5,681 nucleotides of DNA from an uncultured Eubacteriales bacterium (GTDB taxonomy: Bacteria > Bacillota > Clostridia > TANB77 > CAG-508). The position numbers and the translations under genes were made by a program. Under the pieces are notes generated by a model that was given only the letters and a program-made list of their open reading frames with translations, did not search any database and was not told where the DNA came from. Of the stretch, positions 1 to 5,579 are shown piece by piece (positions within the stretch are counted from its first letter, which is position 1; every line of letters starts with the position of its first letter). The stretch covers positions 1 through 5,681 of the forward strand of contig CACWHO010000043.1 of the NCBI GenBank assembly GCA_902760765.1, written 5' to 3'.

Positions 1-105
1 GGACTTGCTGATAAAATGACACATATATCTACTGGTGGTGGAGCATCACTTGAATTTATAGAAGGTAAAAAGCTTCCAGGAATTGAGTGCTTATTAGATA
101 AATAA
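1..105 (+). CDS. pgk: Phosphoglycerate kinase, C-terminal end (partial)
   Basis: Only the last 34 codons are inside the window, open from base 1 and ending in TAA at 103-105. The translation contains THISTGGGASLEFIEGK followed by LPGIECL, the highly conserved C-terminal signature of phosphoglycerate kinase. The glycine-rich STGGGAS turn belongs to the nucleotide-binding C-terminal lobe. The enzyme is cytosolic and moves phosphate from 1,3-bisphosphoglycerate to ADP, the first ATP-forming step of lower glycolysis. A tpiA reading frame begins 57 bp downstream and gpmI follows, the usual Firmicutes order gap-pgk-tpi-gpmI, so this is the upstream member of a glycolytic operon. The family assignment rests on this short tail plus context, but the tail is very distinctive. 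The start and most of the gene lie outside the window. Confidence 0.95.
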   Translation, partial: GLADKMTHISTGGGASLEFIEGKKLPGIECLLDK

Positions 106-146
106 TATTTTATTGCTACATTGTAATTTATCAATAAAATAAAAAT

Positions 147-153
147 GAAAGGG
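147..153 (+). promoter_or_regulatory. Ribosome binding site that sets the tpiA start
   Basis: GAAAGGG at 147-153 lies nine bases before the ATG at 163. A further in-frame ATG at 145 overlaps this site and has only an A-rich stretch in front of it. Family alignment also begins at the second ATG (MRRKVIAGNWK), so 163 is the better start. Confidence 0.7.
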
Positions 154-162
154 AAATTTACC

Positions 163-772
163 ATGAGAAGAAAAGTAATTGCAGGAAATTGGAAAATGAA
201 TATGCTTCCAAACGAAGCAATGGACTTCATAAATAAATTAACACCACTTGTAAAAAGCACAAAAAATGAAGTGATATTATGTGTCCCATTTACAGATTTG
301 TTCTATGCTTTATTAACAGCACAAGATACAAATATAAAGATTGGTGCACAAAATATGCATTTTGAAGAAAGTGGAGCATATACTGGTGAAGTATCAGGTA
401 AAATGCTAAAGTCAATAAATGTTCAATATGTTATTATTGGACATTCAGAAAGAAGAGCATATTTTAACGAAACAGACGAAACAGTAAAAACAGGTAGAAA
501 ATACAATAATTGCATATGAACCAATTTGGGCAATAGGCACAGGAAAAACTGCAACAGCAGAACAAGCAAATGATGCAATTAAGTCAATAAGAGACAAAAT
601 TTGTCAAAAGTATGGACAAAATACAGCAGATAGCGTTATAATACAATATGGCGGTAGCGTTAAATCAACTAATGCAAAAGAATTATTTGAAATGTCAGAT
701 ATAGATGGAGCACTAGTTGGAGGCGCAAGCTTAAAGCCAGATGAGTTTGCAAAAATAGTAAATGCAATTTAA
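163..772 (+). pseudogene. tpiA: Triosephosphate isomerase with internal deletion and frameshift
   Basis: Triosephosphate isomerase interconverts dihydroxyacetone phosphate and glyceraldehyde 3-phosphate. From ATG 163 the first frame encodes a normal N-terminal part: GNWKMN with the catalytic Lys (residue 11), GAQNMHFEESGAYTGE, and GHSERR with the catalytic His (residue 94), up to NETDETV at about base 486. It then leaves the family and stops at 517-519 (TGA). From about base 491 a second frame (+1 relative to the first) continues with QVENTIIAYEPIWAIGTG (catalytic Glu codon at 518-520), IQYGGSV and DIDGALVGGASL, and ends at TAA 770-772. Recognisable codons total about 202, against roughly 250 for the family. 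The missing ~47-48 residues lie between DETV and QVEN and include the usual ILCVGE strand and the following helices. A net loss of about 140 bp (3n+2) explains both the gap and the frame change. The retained parts look unmutated, so the break is recent or is an assembly artefact. Confidence 0.9.
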
Positions 773-813
773 ATAAAACTGGTTAATTTTTAGCAGAATA
801 GGAAGGATAAAAG

Positions 814-2352
814 ATGAAAGACAAAGTTACAATGCTAATGATATTAGATGGATTTGGCGATAATGCAAATAAACAAGGAAATGCTGTTGAACTTGCCAAT
901 ACACCTAATTTGGATAAACTAAAGAAAAAATATTGTTGTACAGATATTTATACAAGTGGAAAGTATGTTGGATTACCAGATGGACAAATGGGAAATTCAG
1001 AAGTTGGACACACAAATATTGGTGCAGGAAGAATAGTATATCAAGAATTGACAAGAATAACAAAATCAATAGAAGATGGAGATTTCTTTTCAATTCCAGA
1101 GTTTTTAGATGCAATAGAAAATTGCAAAAAACATCATTCAAAATTGCACATTTTAGGTTTAGTATCTGATGGAGGAGTTCACAGCCACATAAGACATTTA
1201 TATGGATTACTAGAAATGGCTAAAAGAAGAGATTTTGAAGATGTATATGTACATTGCTTTTTAGATGGTAGAGATACACCACCAGCATCAGCAGAAAATT
1301 ATATAACACAATTACAAGAAAAGATGAAAGAAAAAGGTGTTGGAAAAATTGCAACATTAGCAGGTAGATTTTATGCTATGGATAGAGATAAAAGATGGCA
1401 AAGAATTCAAAAAGCTTATGATGCAATGGTATTTGGAAAAGGAGAAAAAGCACAAACACCTACAAAAGCAATAGAAGATTCATATCAAAAAGAAGTTTTT
1501 GATGAATTTGTAGTACCAACAGTTATGTGTAATGCAAATGAAGAACCAATTGCAAAAATAGAAGACAATGACTCTGTAATATTCTTTAACTTTAGACCAG
1601 ACAGAGCAAGACAAATAACAAGAGCACTAGTAGACCCAGAATTTAATGAATTTGAAACAAAGAAAATGAATTTATATTTTGTATGCTTCACAAGCTATGA
1701 TGAAACAATGCCAAATGTACACATAGCCTTTAAAAAAGAACCATTAAAAAATACATTTGGAGAAATTGTAAGCAAACATGGATTAAAACAATTAAGAATA
1801 GCAGAAACAGAAAAATATGCACATGTTACATTCTTCTTTAATGGTGGAGAAGAAAAGCAATATCCAGGTGAAGACAGAATTTTAGTACCATCTCCAAAAG
1901 TTGAAACATATGATATGAAACCAGAAATGAGTGCATATGAAGTTACAGACAAAGTTTGCGAAGCACTTGAAAATGATAAATATGATGTCATAATTTTGAA
2001 TTTTGCTAATTCAGATATGGTTGGACACACAGGAAACTTAGATGCAGCAATAAAAGCAGTAGAAGCTGTTGACAAATGTATAGGAAGAATATCAAAAATA
2101 ATAGAAGAGAAAAAGGGAAATTTAATTATTACAGCAGACCACGGAAATGCAGAACAAATGATAGATTACAAAACAGGCGAACCACATACTGCACATACAA
2201 CAAATCCAGTTCCAACAATATTAATGACAAGTGAAAATTATAAATTAAAAGAAAATGGAAAATTAGCAGATTTAGCACCAACAATGCTTGATTTAATGGG
2301 AATTGATAAACCAGAAGAAATGACAGGAGAAAGCCTATTAATCAGAGAATAG
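814..2352 (+). CDS. gpmI: 2,3-bisphosphoglycerate-independent phosphoglycerate mutase
   Basis: This is the cytosolic Mn-dependent glycolytic enzyme that converts 3-phosphoglycerate to 2-phosphoglycerate through a phosphoserine intermediate. At 512 residues it has the normal family length. The phosphatase-type domain supplies Asp12 (ILDGFG), the nucleophile Ser62 in MGNSEVGHTN, Lys334 (TEKYAHVTFFFNGG), Asp401 and His405 (NSDMVGHTG), Asp442 and His443 (ADHGNAE) and His461 (HTTNPVP). The inserted transferase domain supplies His123 (SDGGVHSH), DGRDTPP at 151-157, Arg185 and Arg191 (GRFYAMDRDKRW), and Arg261 and Arg264 (FFNFRPDRARQ). Every expected metal and phosphate ligand is present, so the enzyme should be active. 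AGGAAGG at 800-806, seven bases before the ATG, supports this start. It lies 41 bp after the tpiA stop, as expected within a glycolytic operon. No eno follows here; the next gene is a YezG-like protein whose ribosome binding site overlaps the gpmI stop. Confidence 0.98.
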   Translation: MKDKVTMLMILDGFGDNANKQGNAVELANTPNLDKLKKKYCCTDIYTSGKYVGLPDGQMGNSEVGHTNIGAGRIVYQELTRITKSIEDGDFFSIPEFLDAIENCKKHHSKLHILGLVSDGGVHSHIRHLYGLLEMAKRRDFEDVYVHCFLDGRDTPPASAENYITQLQEKMKEKGVGKIATLAGRFYAMDRDKRWQRIQKAYDAMVFGKGEKAQTPTKAIEDSYQKEVFDEFVVPTVMCNANEEPIAKIEDNDSVIFFNFRPDRARQITRALVDPEFNEFETKKMNLYFVCFTSYDETMPNVHIAFKKEPLKNTFGEIVSKHGLKQLRIAETEKYAHVTFFFNGGEEKQYPGEDRILVPSPKVETYDMKPEMSAYEVTDKVCEALENDKYDVIILNFANSDMVGHTGNLDAAIKAVEAVDKCIGRISKIIEEKKGNLIITADHGNAEQMIDYKTGEPHTAHTTNPVPTILMTSENYKLKENGKLADLAPTMLDLMGIDKPEEMTGESLLIRE

Positions 2353-2360
2353 GGGTAAAG

Positions 2361-3059
2361 ATGTTAAAACATACCAAGAAAATAAAAGAAATGTATGAAG
2401 ATATACAAAGGCATATATATTATATGATACCAGAAAAATGGGATAAAATGATGCTATATGCCTCTGTATCTGACTTAATTGATAAAAATACAACAGGAGA
2501 ATTATTCTTTTACTACATACCAAAAGGAATATTTAAAAAAAATCCTGTAAATGTATATGAAATTCCACAAAAATTTAATCTTGACGAAAAAGAATACATG
2601 AAATTAGTAAATGTATTATATAAAAAAATAGTAAGATTAAGGGAAGAGTTTAAAAAAGTAGAAACAGTTTTGCCAACATGGTCAAACATAACAATTATAA
2701 TTGATGGAACTCAATTTAAAGTTGAATATGATTATGAGGATTTGTCAAAATCAGAATTCAACAGCTATGAAAGACATATAATTTGGAGATATAAATACTT
2801 AAATATTAGTAAGGAAAAACTTTCAAAAAAAGAAAGAAACATAATAGATAGGTATTTAATTGATGGTAATGCTATTAGAAGAAGAGAGAGATTTGAAGAA
2901 GGAATATACATAAAAAATATAAAAAATATTGTAGATTATGAAACAGAAAACTATTCTGAAGAGCAAAATATTGAATATATTGCAACAACAGAAAAAAAGG
3001 CAAAAAATCAAATTATAATGATGGCAAATAATGATGAAGAAAGCAAAATAAATAAGTAA
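2361..3059 (+). CDS. YezG/DUF600-like protein with charged C-terminal extension
   Basis: The 232-residue soluble protein has no signal peptide or membrane segment. Residues ~8-166 resemble the YezG/DUF600 family: a helix leading into MIPEKWDKMMLYASV (22-36), ELFFYYIPKG (47-56), an IPQKFN turn (68-73), a helix with LREEF (93-97), then WSNITIIIDGTQFKVEYDYEDL (107-128) and HIIWRYKYL (139-147). B. subtilis YezG is the immunity protein for an LXG-type toxin, and relatives are common as immunity genes in polymorphic toxin loci. Residues ~167-232 form a Lys/Glu/Asn-rich tail that I do not recognise and that standard ~150-residue members lack. The start is 8 bp after the gpmI stop, and its AGGGG site begins inside that stop codon, so it is probably co-transcribed and translationally coupled with gpmI. 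No toxin gene is visible nearby. The resemblance is from memory of the family, so an immunity role is inference. Confidence 0.72.
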   Translation: MLKHTKKIKEMYEDIQRHIYYMIPEKWDKMMLYASVSDLIDKNTTGELFFYYIPKGIFKKNPVNVYEIPQKFNLDEKEYMKLVNVLYKKIVRLREEFKKVETVLPTWSNITIIIDGTQFKVEYDYEDLSKSEFNSYERHIIWRYKYLNISKEKLSKKERNIIDRYLIDGNAIRRRERFEEGIYIKNIKNIVDYETENYSEEQNIEYIATTEKKAKNQIIMMANNDEESKINK

Positions 3060-3108
3060 TAAAACTTTATAAAATATTTTTATATGAAAAAATGAAAGGA
3101 GAATAAAA

Positions 3109-3801
3109 ATGACTTATTCAAAAGAACTAGAAGAAATGTGCCCAATAGCACAAGGAGTTAACCATGGACCAGCACCAATTCCTGAAGAAGGAAAATGGGT
3201 AAAAGCAAAGGAGATAAAAGACATATCAGGTCTTACACATGGAGTTGGTTGGTGTGCACCACAACAAGGAGCGTGCAAATTAACATTAAATGTTAAAGAC
3301 GGAATTATTCAAGAAGCTTTAATAGAAACAATTGGATGTTCAGGAATGACACATTCAGCAGCTATGGCAGGTGAAATCTTACCAGGAAAAACAATATTGG
3401 AAGCATTAAATACAGATTTAGTATGTGATGCTATAAATGTTGCAATGAGAGAATTATTCTTACAAATAGTATATGGTAGGTCACAAACTGCATTTTCTGA
3501 GGGAGGACTTCCAGTAGGAGCAGGACTTGAAGACTTAGGAAAAGGACATACATCACAAGTTGGAACAATTTACTCAACAACTTTAAAAGGGCCAAGATAT
3601 TTAAACTTAACAGAAGGTTACATATTAAAATTAGGATTAGATAAAGATGACCAAATTATTGGTTATAAATATGTTCATCTTGGAAAAATGATGGATAATA
3701 TTAAAAAAGGTATAGACCCAAAAGAAGCAATTGAAAAGGCGACAGGAACTTATGGAAGATTTGATGAGGCTACTAAGTTTGTTGATCCTCGTGAAGACTA
3801 A
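3109..3801 (+). CDS. NifU/IscU-like iron-sulfur cluster scaffold protein, extended form
   Basis: The 230-residue cytosolic protein contains an IscU/NifU-N-like core. Residues ~45-120 carry GVGWCAPQQGACKL, then a NVKDGIIQEALIETIGCSGM stretch that matches the IscU pattern of a β-hairpin leading to the GCGS cysteine. Cysteines are at 11, 49, 56, 77 and 106. Cys77 clearly equals the second scaffold ligand, and Cys49 or Cys56 stands in for the first. The usual third ligand in LPPVKLHCS is not present in recognisable form; Cys106 (DLVCDAIN) may replace it. Canonical IscU has about 130-150 residues, and here ~80 further residues (SQVGTIYSTTLKGPRYL onward) follow. Scaffolds of this type hold a nascent Fe-S cluster for transfer. 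AAAGGAG at 3095-3101, seven bases before the ATG, fixes the start. It is followed by a GGGtGRT-family gene, a pairing I recall from many anaerobes, which suggests a joint function. No IscS-like desulfurase lies in the window. Confidence 0.85.
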   Translation: MTYSKELEEMCPIAQGVNHGPAPIPEEGKWVKAKEIKDISGLTHGVGWCAPQQGACKLTLNVKDGIIQEALIETIGCSGMTHSAAMAGEILPGKTILEALNTDLVCDAINVAMRELFLQIVYGRSQTAFSEGGLPVGAGLEDLGKGHTSQVGTIYSTTLKGPRYLNLTEGYILKLGLDKDDQIIGYKYVHLGKMMDNIKKGIDPKEAIEKATGTYGRFDEATKFVDPRED

Positions 3802-3805
3802 AATC

Positions 3806-3919
3806 GGCTAAAAGCACTATCTTACTTCGTCAAACTTAGTAAACATTTTTTTCAATATACAACTTGTATTATTTCAAAAAATGTTTACTAGTTTTCCTAG
3901 TAATATAGCACTTTTATCC
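3806..3919. repeat. Long imperfect palindrome between the scaffold and GGGtGRT genes
   Basis: The left arm 3806-3851 and right arm 3876-3919 are inverted copies with about nine mismatches or gaps. The best stretch is TAGTAAACATTTTTT at 3837-3851 against AAAAAATGTTTACTA at 3876-3890. The outer parts share TAAAAG, CTAT, TTACT and AAAC blocks. The centre is also self-complementary: ATACAA at 3857-3862 faces TTGTAT at 3864-3869 around base 3863. Nearly the whole 114 bp can therefore fold into one rod. It starts 5 bp after the scaffold stop and ends about 40 bp before the next start. It could be a processing or attenuation hairpin, a leaky terminator, or a small palindromic mobile element (MITE-like). 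No target-site duplication was evident. Confidence 0.75.
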
Positions 3920-3943
3920 AATTTTATAATGAAAAGAATGATA

Positions 3944-3950
3944 GAAAGGA
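3944..3950 (+). promoter_or_regulatory. Ribosome binding site that sets the start of the GGGtGRT gene
   Basis: GAAAGGA at 3944-3950 directly abuts an ATG at 3951, too close for initiation, but lies nine bases before the in-frame ATG at 3960. The second ATG is therefore the likely start and removes three residues (MKK) from the longest reading frame. Confidence 0.7.
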
Positions 3951-3959
3951 ATGAAGAAA

Positions 3960-4961
3960 ATGTCAGTAACATTTGAAGGTTATGAAAGAAGAATAGACCA
4001 AATAAAACCAGTTATGGAAAAATACGGAATAAAAGATTTTGAAGATGCATTAAAAATATGTACAGATAAAGGATTTAATCCTTATGAAATAGTAAAAGGA
4101 GTACAACCAATTTGCTTTGAAAATGCTGCATGGGCATATACATTAGGAGCAGCAATTGCAATCAAAAAAGGATGCACAAAAGCTGCAGATGCTGCAAAAG
4201 CAATAGGAGAAGGATTACAAGCATTTTGTATTCCAGGTTCTGTTGCAGATGATAGAAAAGTTGGATTAGGACATGGAAATTTAGCATCAATGTTATTATC
4301 AGAAGATACAAAATGTTTTGCATTTTTAGCAGGACATGAAAGCTTTGCAGCAGCTGAAGGTGCAATTGGAATTGCAAATTCTGCAAACAAAGTTAGAAAA
4401 AATCCATTAAGAGTAATTTTAAATGGACTTGGAAAAGATGCAGCTCAAATAATATCAAGAGTTAACGGATTTACATATGTAAAAACAGATTTTGATTATT
4501 ACACAGGTAAAGTAAATATTGTGGAAGAAATACCTTATTCAACAGGAGATAGAGCAAAAGTAAGATGCTATGGAGCAAATGACGTTAGAGAAGGTGTAGC
4601 AATAATGTGGCTTGAAGATGTTGATATTTCTATAACAGGAAATTCAACGAACCCAACAAGATTCCAACACCCAGTTGCAGGAACATATAAAAAAGAAAGA
4701 TTAGAAGCAGGTAAAAAATACTTTTCTGTTGCAAGTGGTGGTGGAACAGGTAGAACATTACACCCAGACAACATGGCTGCAGGCCCTGCATCTTATGGTA
4801 TGACAGATACAATGGGAAGAATGCACTCAGATGCACAATTTGCTGGAAGTTCTTCAGTACCAGCACATGTTGAAATGATGGGACTAATTGGAATGGGTAA
4901 TAACCCAATGGTTGGTGCATCAGTAGCAGTTGCTGTTGCAGTAGAAGAAGCAATGAAATAG
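3960..4961 (+). CDS. GGGtGRT family protein (function unknown)
   Basis: The 333-residue protein belongs to the family named for its conserved GGGtGRT motif, seen here as ASGGGTGRTLHPDN with the GGGTGRT at residues 260-266. Other marked blocks are VTFEGYERRI at the N-terminus, CFENAAWAYTLGAAIAI (52-68), a glycine-rich VGLGHGNLASMLL stretch (101-113), FLAGHESFAAAEGAIG (122-137), LNGLGKDAAQIISRVNGFTYV (154-174) and a glycine/alanine/valine-rich C-terminus. Cysteines are at 34, 52, 72, 90, 119 and 203. There is no signal peptide or clear membrane helix; the Ala-rich segments look like buried helices of a compact cytosolic fold. The family has no established reaction that I know of. Its recurrent position next to an IscU-like scaffold gene, seen again here, suggests work on or with an Fe-S or metal cofactor, which is inference. 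Start 3960 is preferred over 3951 because of ribosome-binding-site spacing and because family members begin close to the ERR(I) block. Confidence 0.88.
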   Translation: MSVTFEGYERRIDQIKPVMEKYGIKDFEDALKICTDKGFNPYEIVKGVQPICFENAAWAYTLGAAIAIKKGCTKAADAAKAIGEGLQAFCIPGSVADDRKVGLGHGNLASMLLSEDTKCFAFLAGHESFAAAEGAIGIANSANKVRKNPLRVILNGLGKDAAQIISRVNGFTYVKTDFDYYTGKVNIVEEIPYSTGDRAKVRCYGANDVREGVAIMWLEDVDISITGNSTNPTRFQHPVAGTYKKERLEAGKKYFSVASGGGTGRTLHPDNMAAGPASYGMTDTMGRMHSDAQFAGSSSVPAHVEMMGLIGMGNNPMVGASVAVAVAVEEAMK

Positions 4962-5050
4962 ATATTTCAGTTATAAATTTCTATAATGAAAATTAAATAT
5001 AAAATTATATATATTAAATTAGGTAAATTTAAGGACTAAATAAATAAAAA

Positions 5051-5110
5051 AGCTACATATATTGCTTAATTAAAATTGAGCAATATATGTAGTTAATAAT
5101 ATAATTTTTT
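5051..5110 (+). terminator. Probable rho-independent terminator after the GGGtGRT gene
   Basis: CTACATATATTGCT at 5053-5066 is perfectly complementary to AGCAATATATGTAG at 5079-5092. Four further inner pairs (one G-U) leave a TAAA tetraloop at 5071-5074, giving an ~18-bp stem. An A run lies just upstream (5045-5051) and a T run at 5105-5110. The stem is AT-rich and the T run starts 12 bases after it, so this is a weaker terminator than the classical kind and may act on both strands. Confidence 0.6.
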
Positions 5111-5207
5111 GAGAGTATCATAAAGTTCGTGCAAACATCAGACTTCTTATAATATTAAACATTAACATCAATTTTGGCAAAATTTATATATTTTTTTCCT
5201 GAAACTC

Positions 5208-5236
5208 TTGACATTTGCCATTATTTTTTGTATACT
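5208..5236 (+). promoter_or_regulatory. Near-consensus housekeeping promoter for the tRNA cluster
   Basis: TTGACA at 5208-5213 is a perfect -35 box. TATACT at 5231-5236 is one base from the TATAAT -10 box. The spacer is exactly 17 bp. Transcription would begin around 5243, about 14 bases before the first tRNA, as is usual for stable-RNA promoters in Firmicutes. It is the strongest promoter match in the window. Confidence 0.9.
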
Positions 5237-5256
5237 AGTTCTTGTCAAATGGATAT

Positions 5257-5332
5257 GGTCGTTTAGCTCAGCTGGGAGAGCATCTGCCTTACAAGCAGGG
5301 GGTCATAGGTTCGAGCCCTATAACGACCACCA
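5257..5332 (+). tRNA. tRNA-Val (anticodon UAC)
   Basis: A complete 76-base cloverleaf. The acceptor arms GGTCGTT and AACGACC pair fully. The D-arm carries TAGCTCAGCTGGGAGAGC, the anticodon stem CTGC/GCAG encloses loop CTTACAA with anticodon TAC, and the T-arm carries GGTTCGAGCCC. The discriminator is A5329 and the CCA end is encoded at 5330-5332. It is the first gene of a three-tRNA cluster, about 20 bases after the -10 box. Confidence 0.97.
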
Positions 5333-5341
5333 TTATTTTAT

Positions 5342-5418
5342 GGCCTGGTAGTTCAGCTGGTTAGAATGCCGCCCTGTCACGGCGGAGGTCGACGGTTCGA
5401 TCCCGTTCCAGGTCGCCA
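5342..5418 (+). tRNA. tRNA-Asp (anticodon GUC)
   Basis: A complete 77-base cloverleaf. The acceptor arms GGCCTGG and CCAGGTC pair with one G-U. The anticodon stem GCCGC..GCGG(C)-type arm encloses loop CTGTCAC with anticodon GTC, and the T-arm contains GGTTCGATCCC. The discriminator is G5415, as expected for tRNA-Asp, and CCA is encoded at 5416-5418. It lies nine bases after tRNA-Val. A T-rich 30-base spacer separates it from tRNA-Phe. Confidence 0.97.
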
Positions 5419-5448
5419 TTTTTTTATTTTTTTTTATTTATATTTTAT

Positions 5449-5524
5449 GGCTTCATAGCTCAGTTGGTAGAGCAGGGGACTGAAAATCCCCGTGTCAGTG
5501 GTTCGATTCCACTTGAAGCCACCA
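5449..5524 (+). tRNA. tRNA-Phe (anticodon GAA)
   Basis: A complete 76-base cloverleaf. The acceptor arms GGCTTCA and TGAAGCC pair fully. The stem GGGGA/TCCCC encloses loop CTGAAAA with anticodon GAA. The T-arm contains GGTTCGATTCC. The discriminator is A5521 and CCA is encoded at 5522-5524. It is the last gene of the cluster, followed at once by the terminator hairpin. Confidence 0.97.
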
Positions 5525-5527
5525 AAC

Positions 5528-5570
5528 AAAAACCGCTATATTCAATAGATATAACGGTTTTAATATTTTT
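5528..5570. terminator. Bidirectional rho-independent terminator after the tRNA cluster
   Basis: AAAACCGCTATAT at 5529-5541 pairs with ATATAACGGTTTT at 5549-5561 with a single C-A mismatch and a 7-base loop. On the + strand the stem runs into TTTT and then a T run at 5565-5570, ending the tRNA transcript. On the - strand the same stem ends in a run of T's (complement of A5528-5532), so it can also end the convergent gene whose stop is at 5580. Confidence 0.88.
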
Positions 5571-5579
5571 GTAAAAATG

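Larger units (their letters stand above)
4962..5256. other. Non-coding spacer between the GGGtGRT gene and the tRNA cluster
   Basis: About 295 AT-rich bases hold no coding region that I can support on either strand. The content is a long hairpin near 5051-5094, which probably ends the upstream unit, and the tRNA promoter at 5208-5236. The stretches 4962-5044 and 5111-5207 show no recognisable RNA, riboswitch or repeat. TATAAT at 5148-5153 has no convincing -35 partner. Confidence 0.7.

Noticed and set aside
487..511. Programmed ribosomal frameshift to explain the split tpiA
   Set aside because: A frameshift alone cannot restore the ~48 missing residues, and there is no typical slippery site with a downstream structure.
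905..2075. Open frames on the - strand and other + frames across gpmI
   Set aside because: They lie wholly inside an intact gpmI with complete catalytic motifs, lack ribosome binding sites and have low-complexity translations.
3925..3930. TATAAT as a -10 box for a separate promoter of the GGGtGRT gene
   Set aside because: No acceptable -35 box 16-18 bp upstream, and such hexamers are expected by chance in this AT-rich gap; kept only as a possibility.
4082..4953. Several - strand open frames across the GGGtGRT gene, including Leu/Gln-rich ones
   Set aside because: They are antisense shadows of a biased AT-rich gene (poly-Leu/Gln from GCA and TGC codons) without start signals.
5419..5448. T-rich spacer between tRNA-Asp and tRNA-Phe as an internal terminator
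   Set aside because: There is no separate stem before the T runs apart from the tRNA itself; it is more simply an AT-rich processing spacer.
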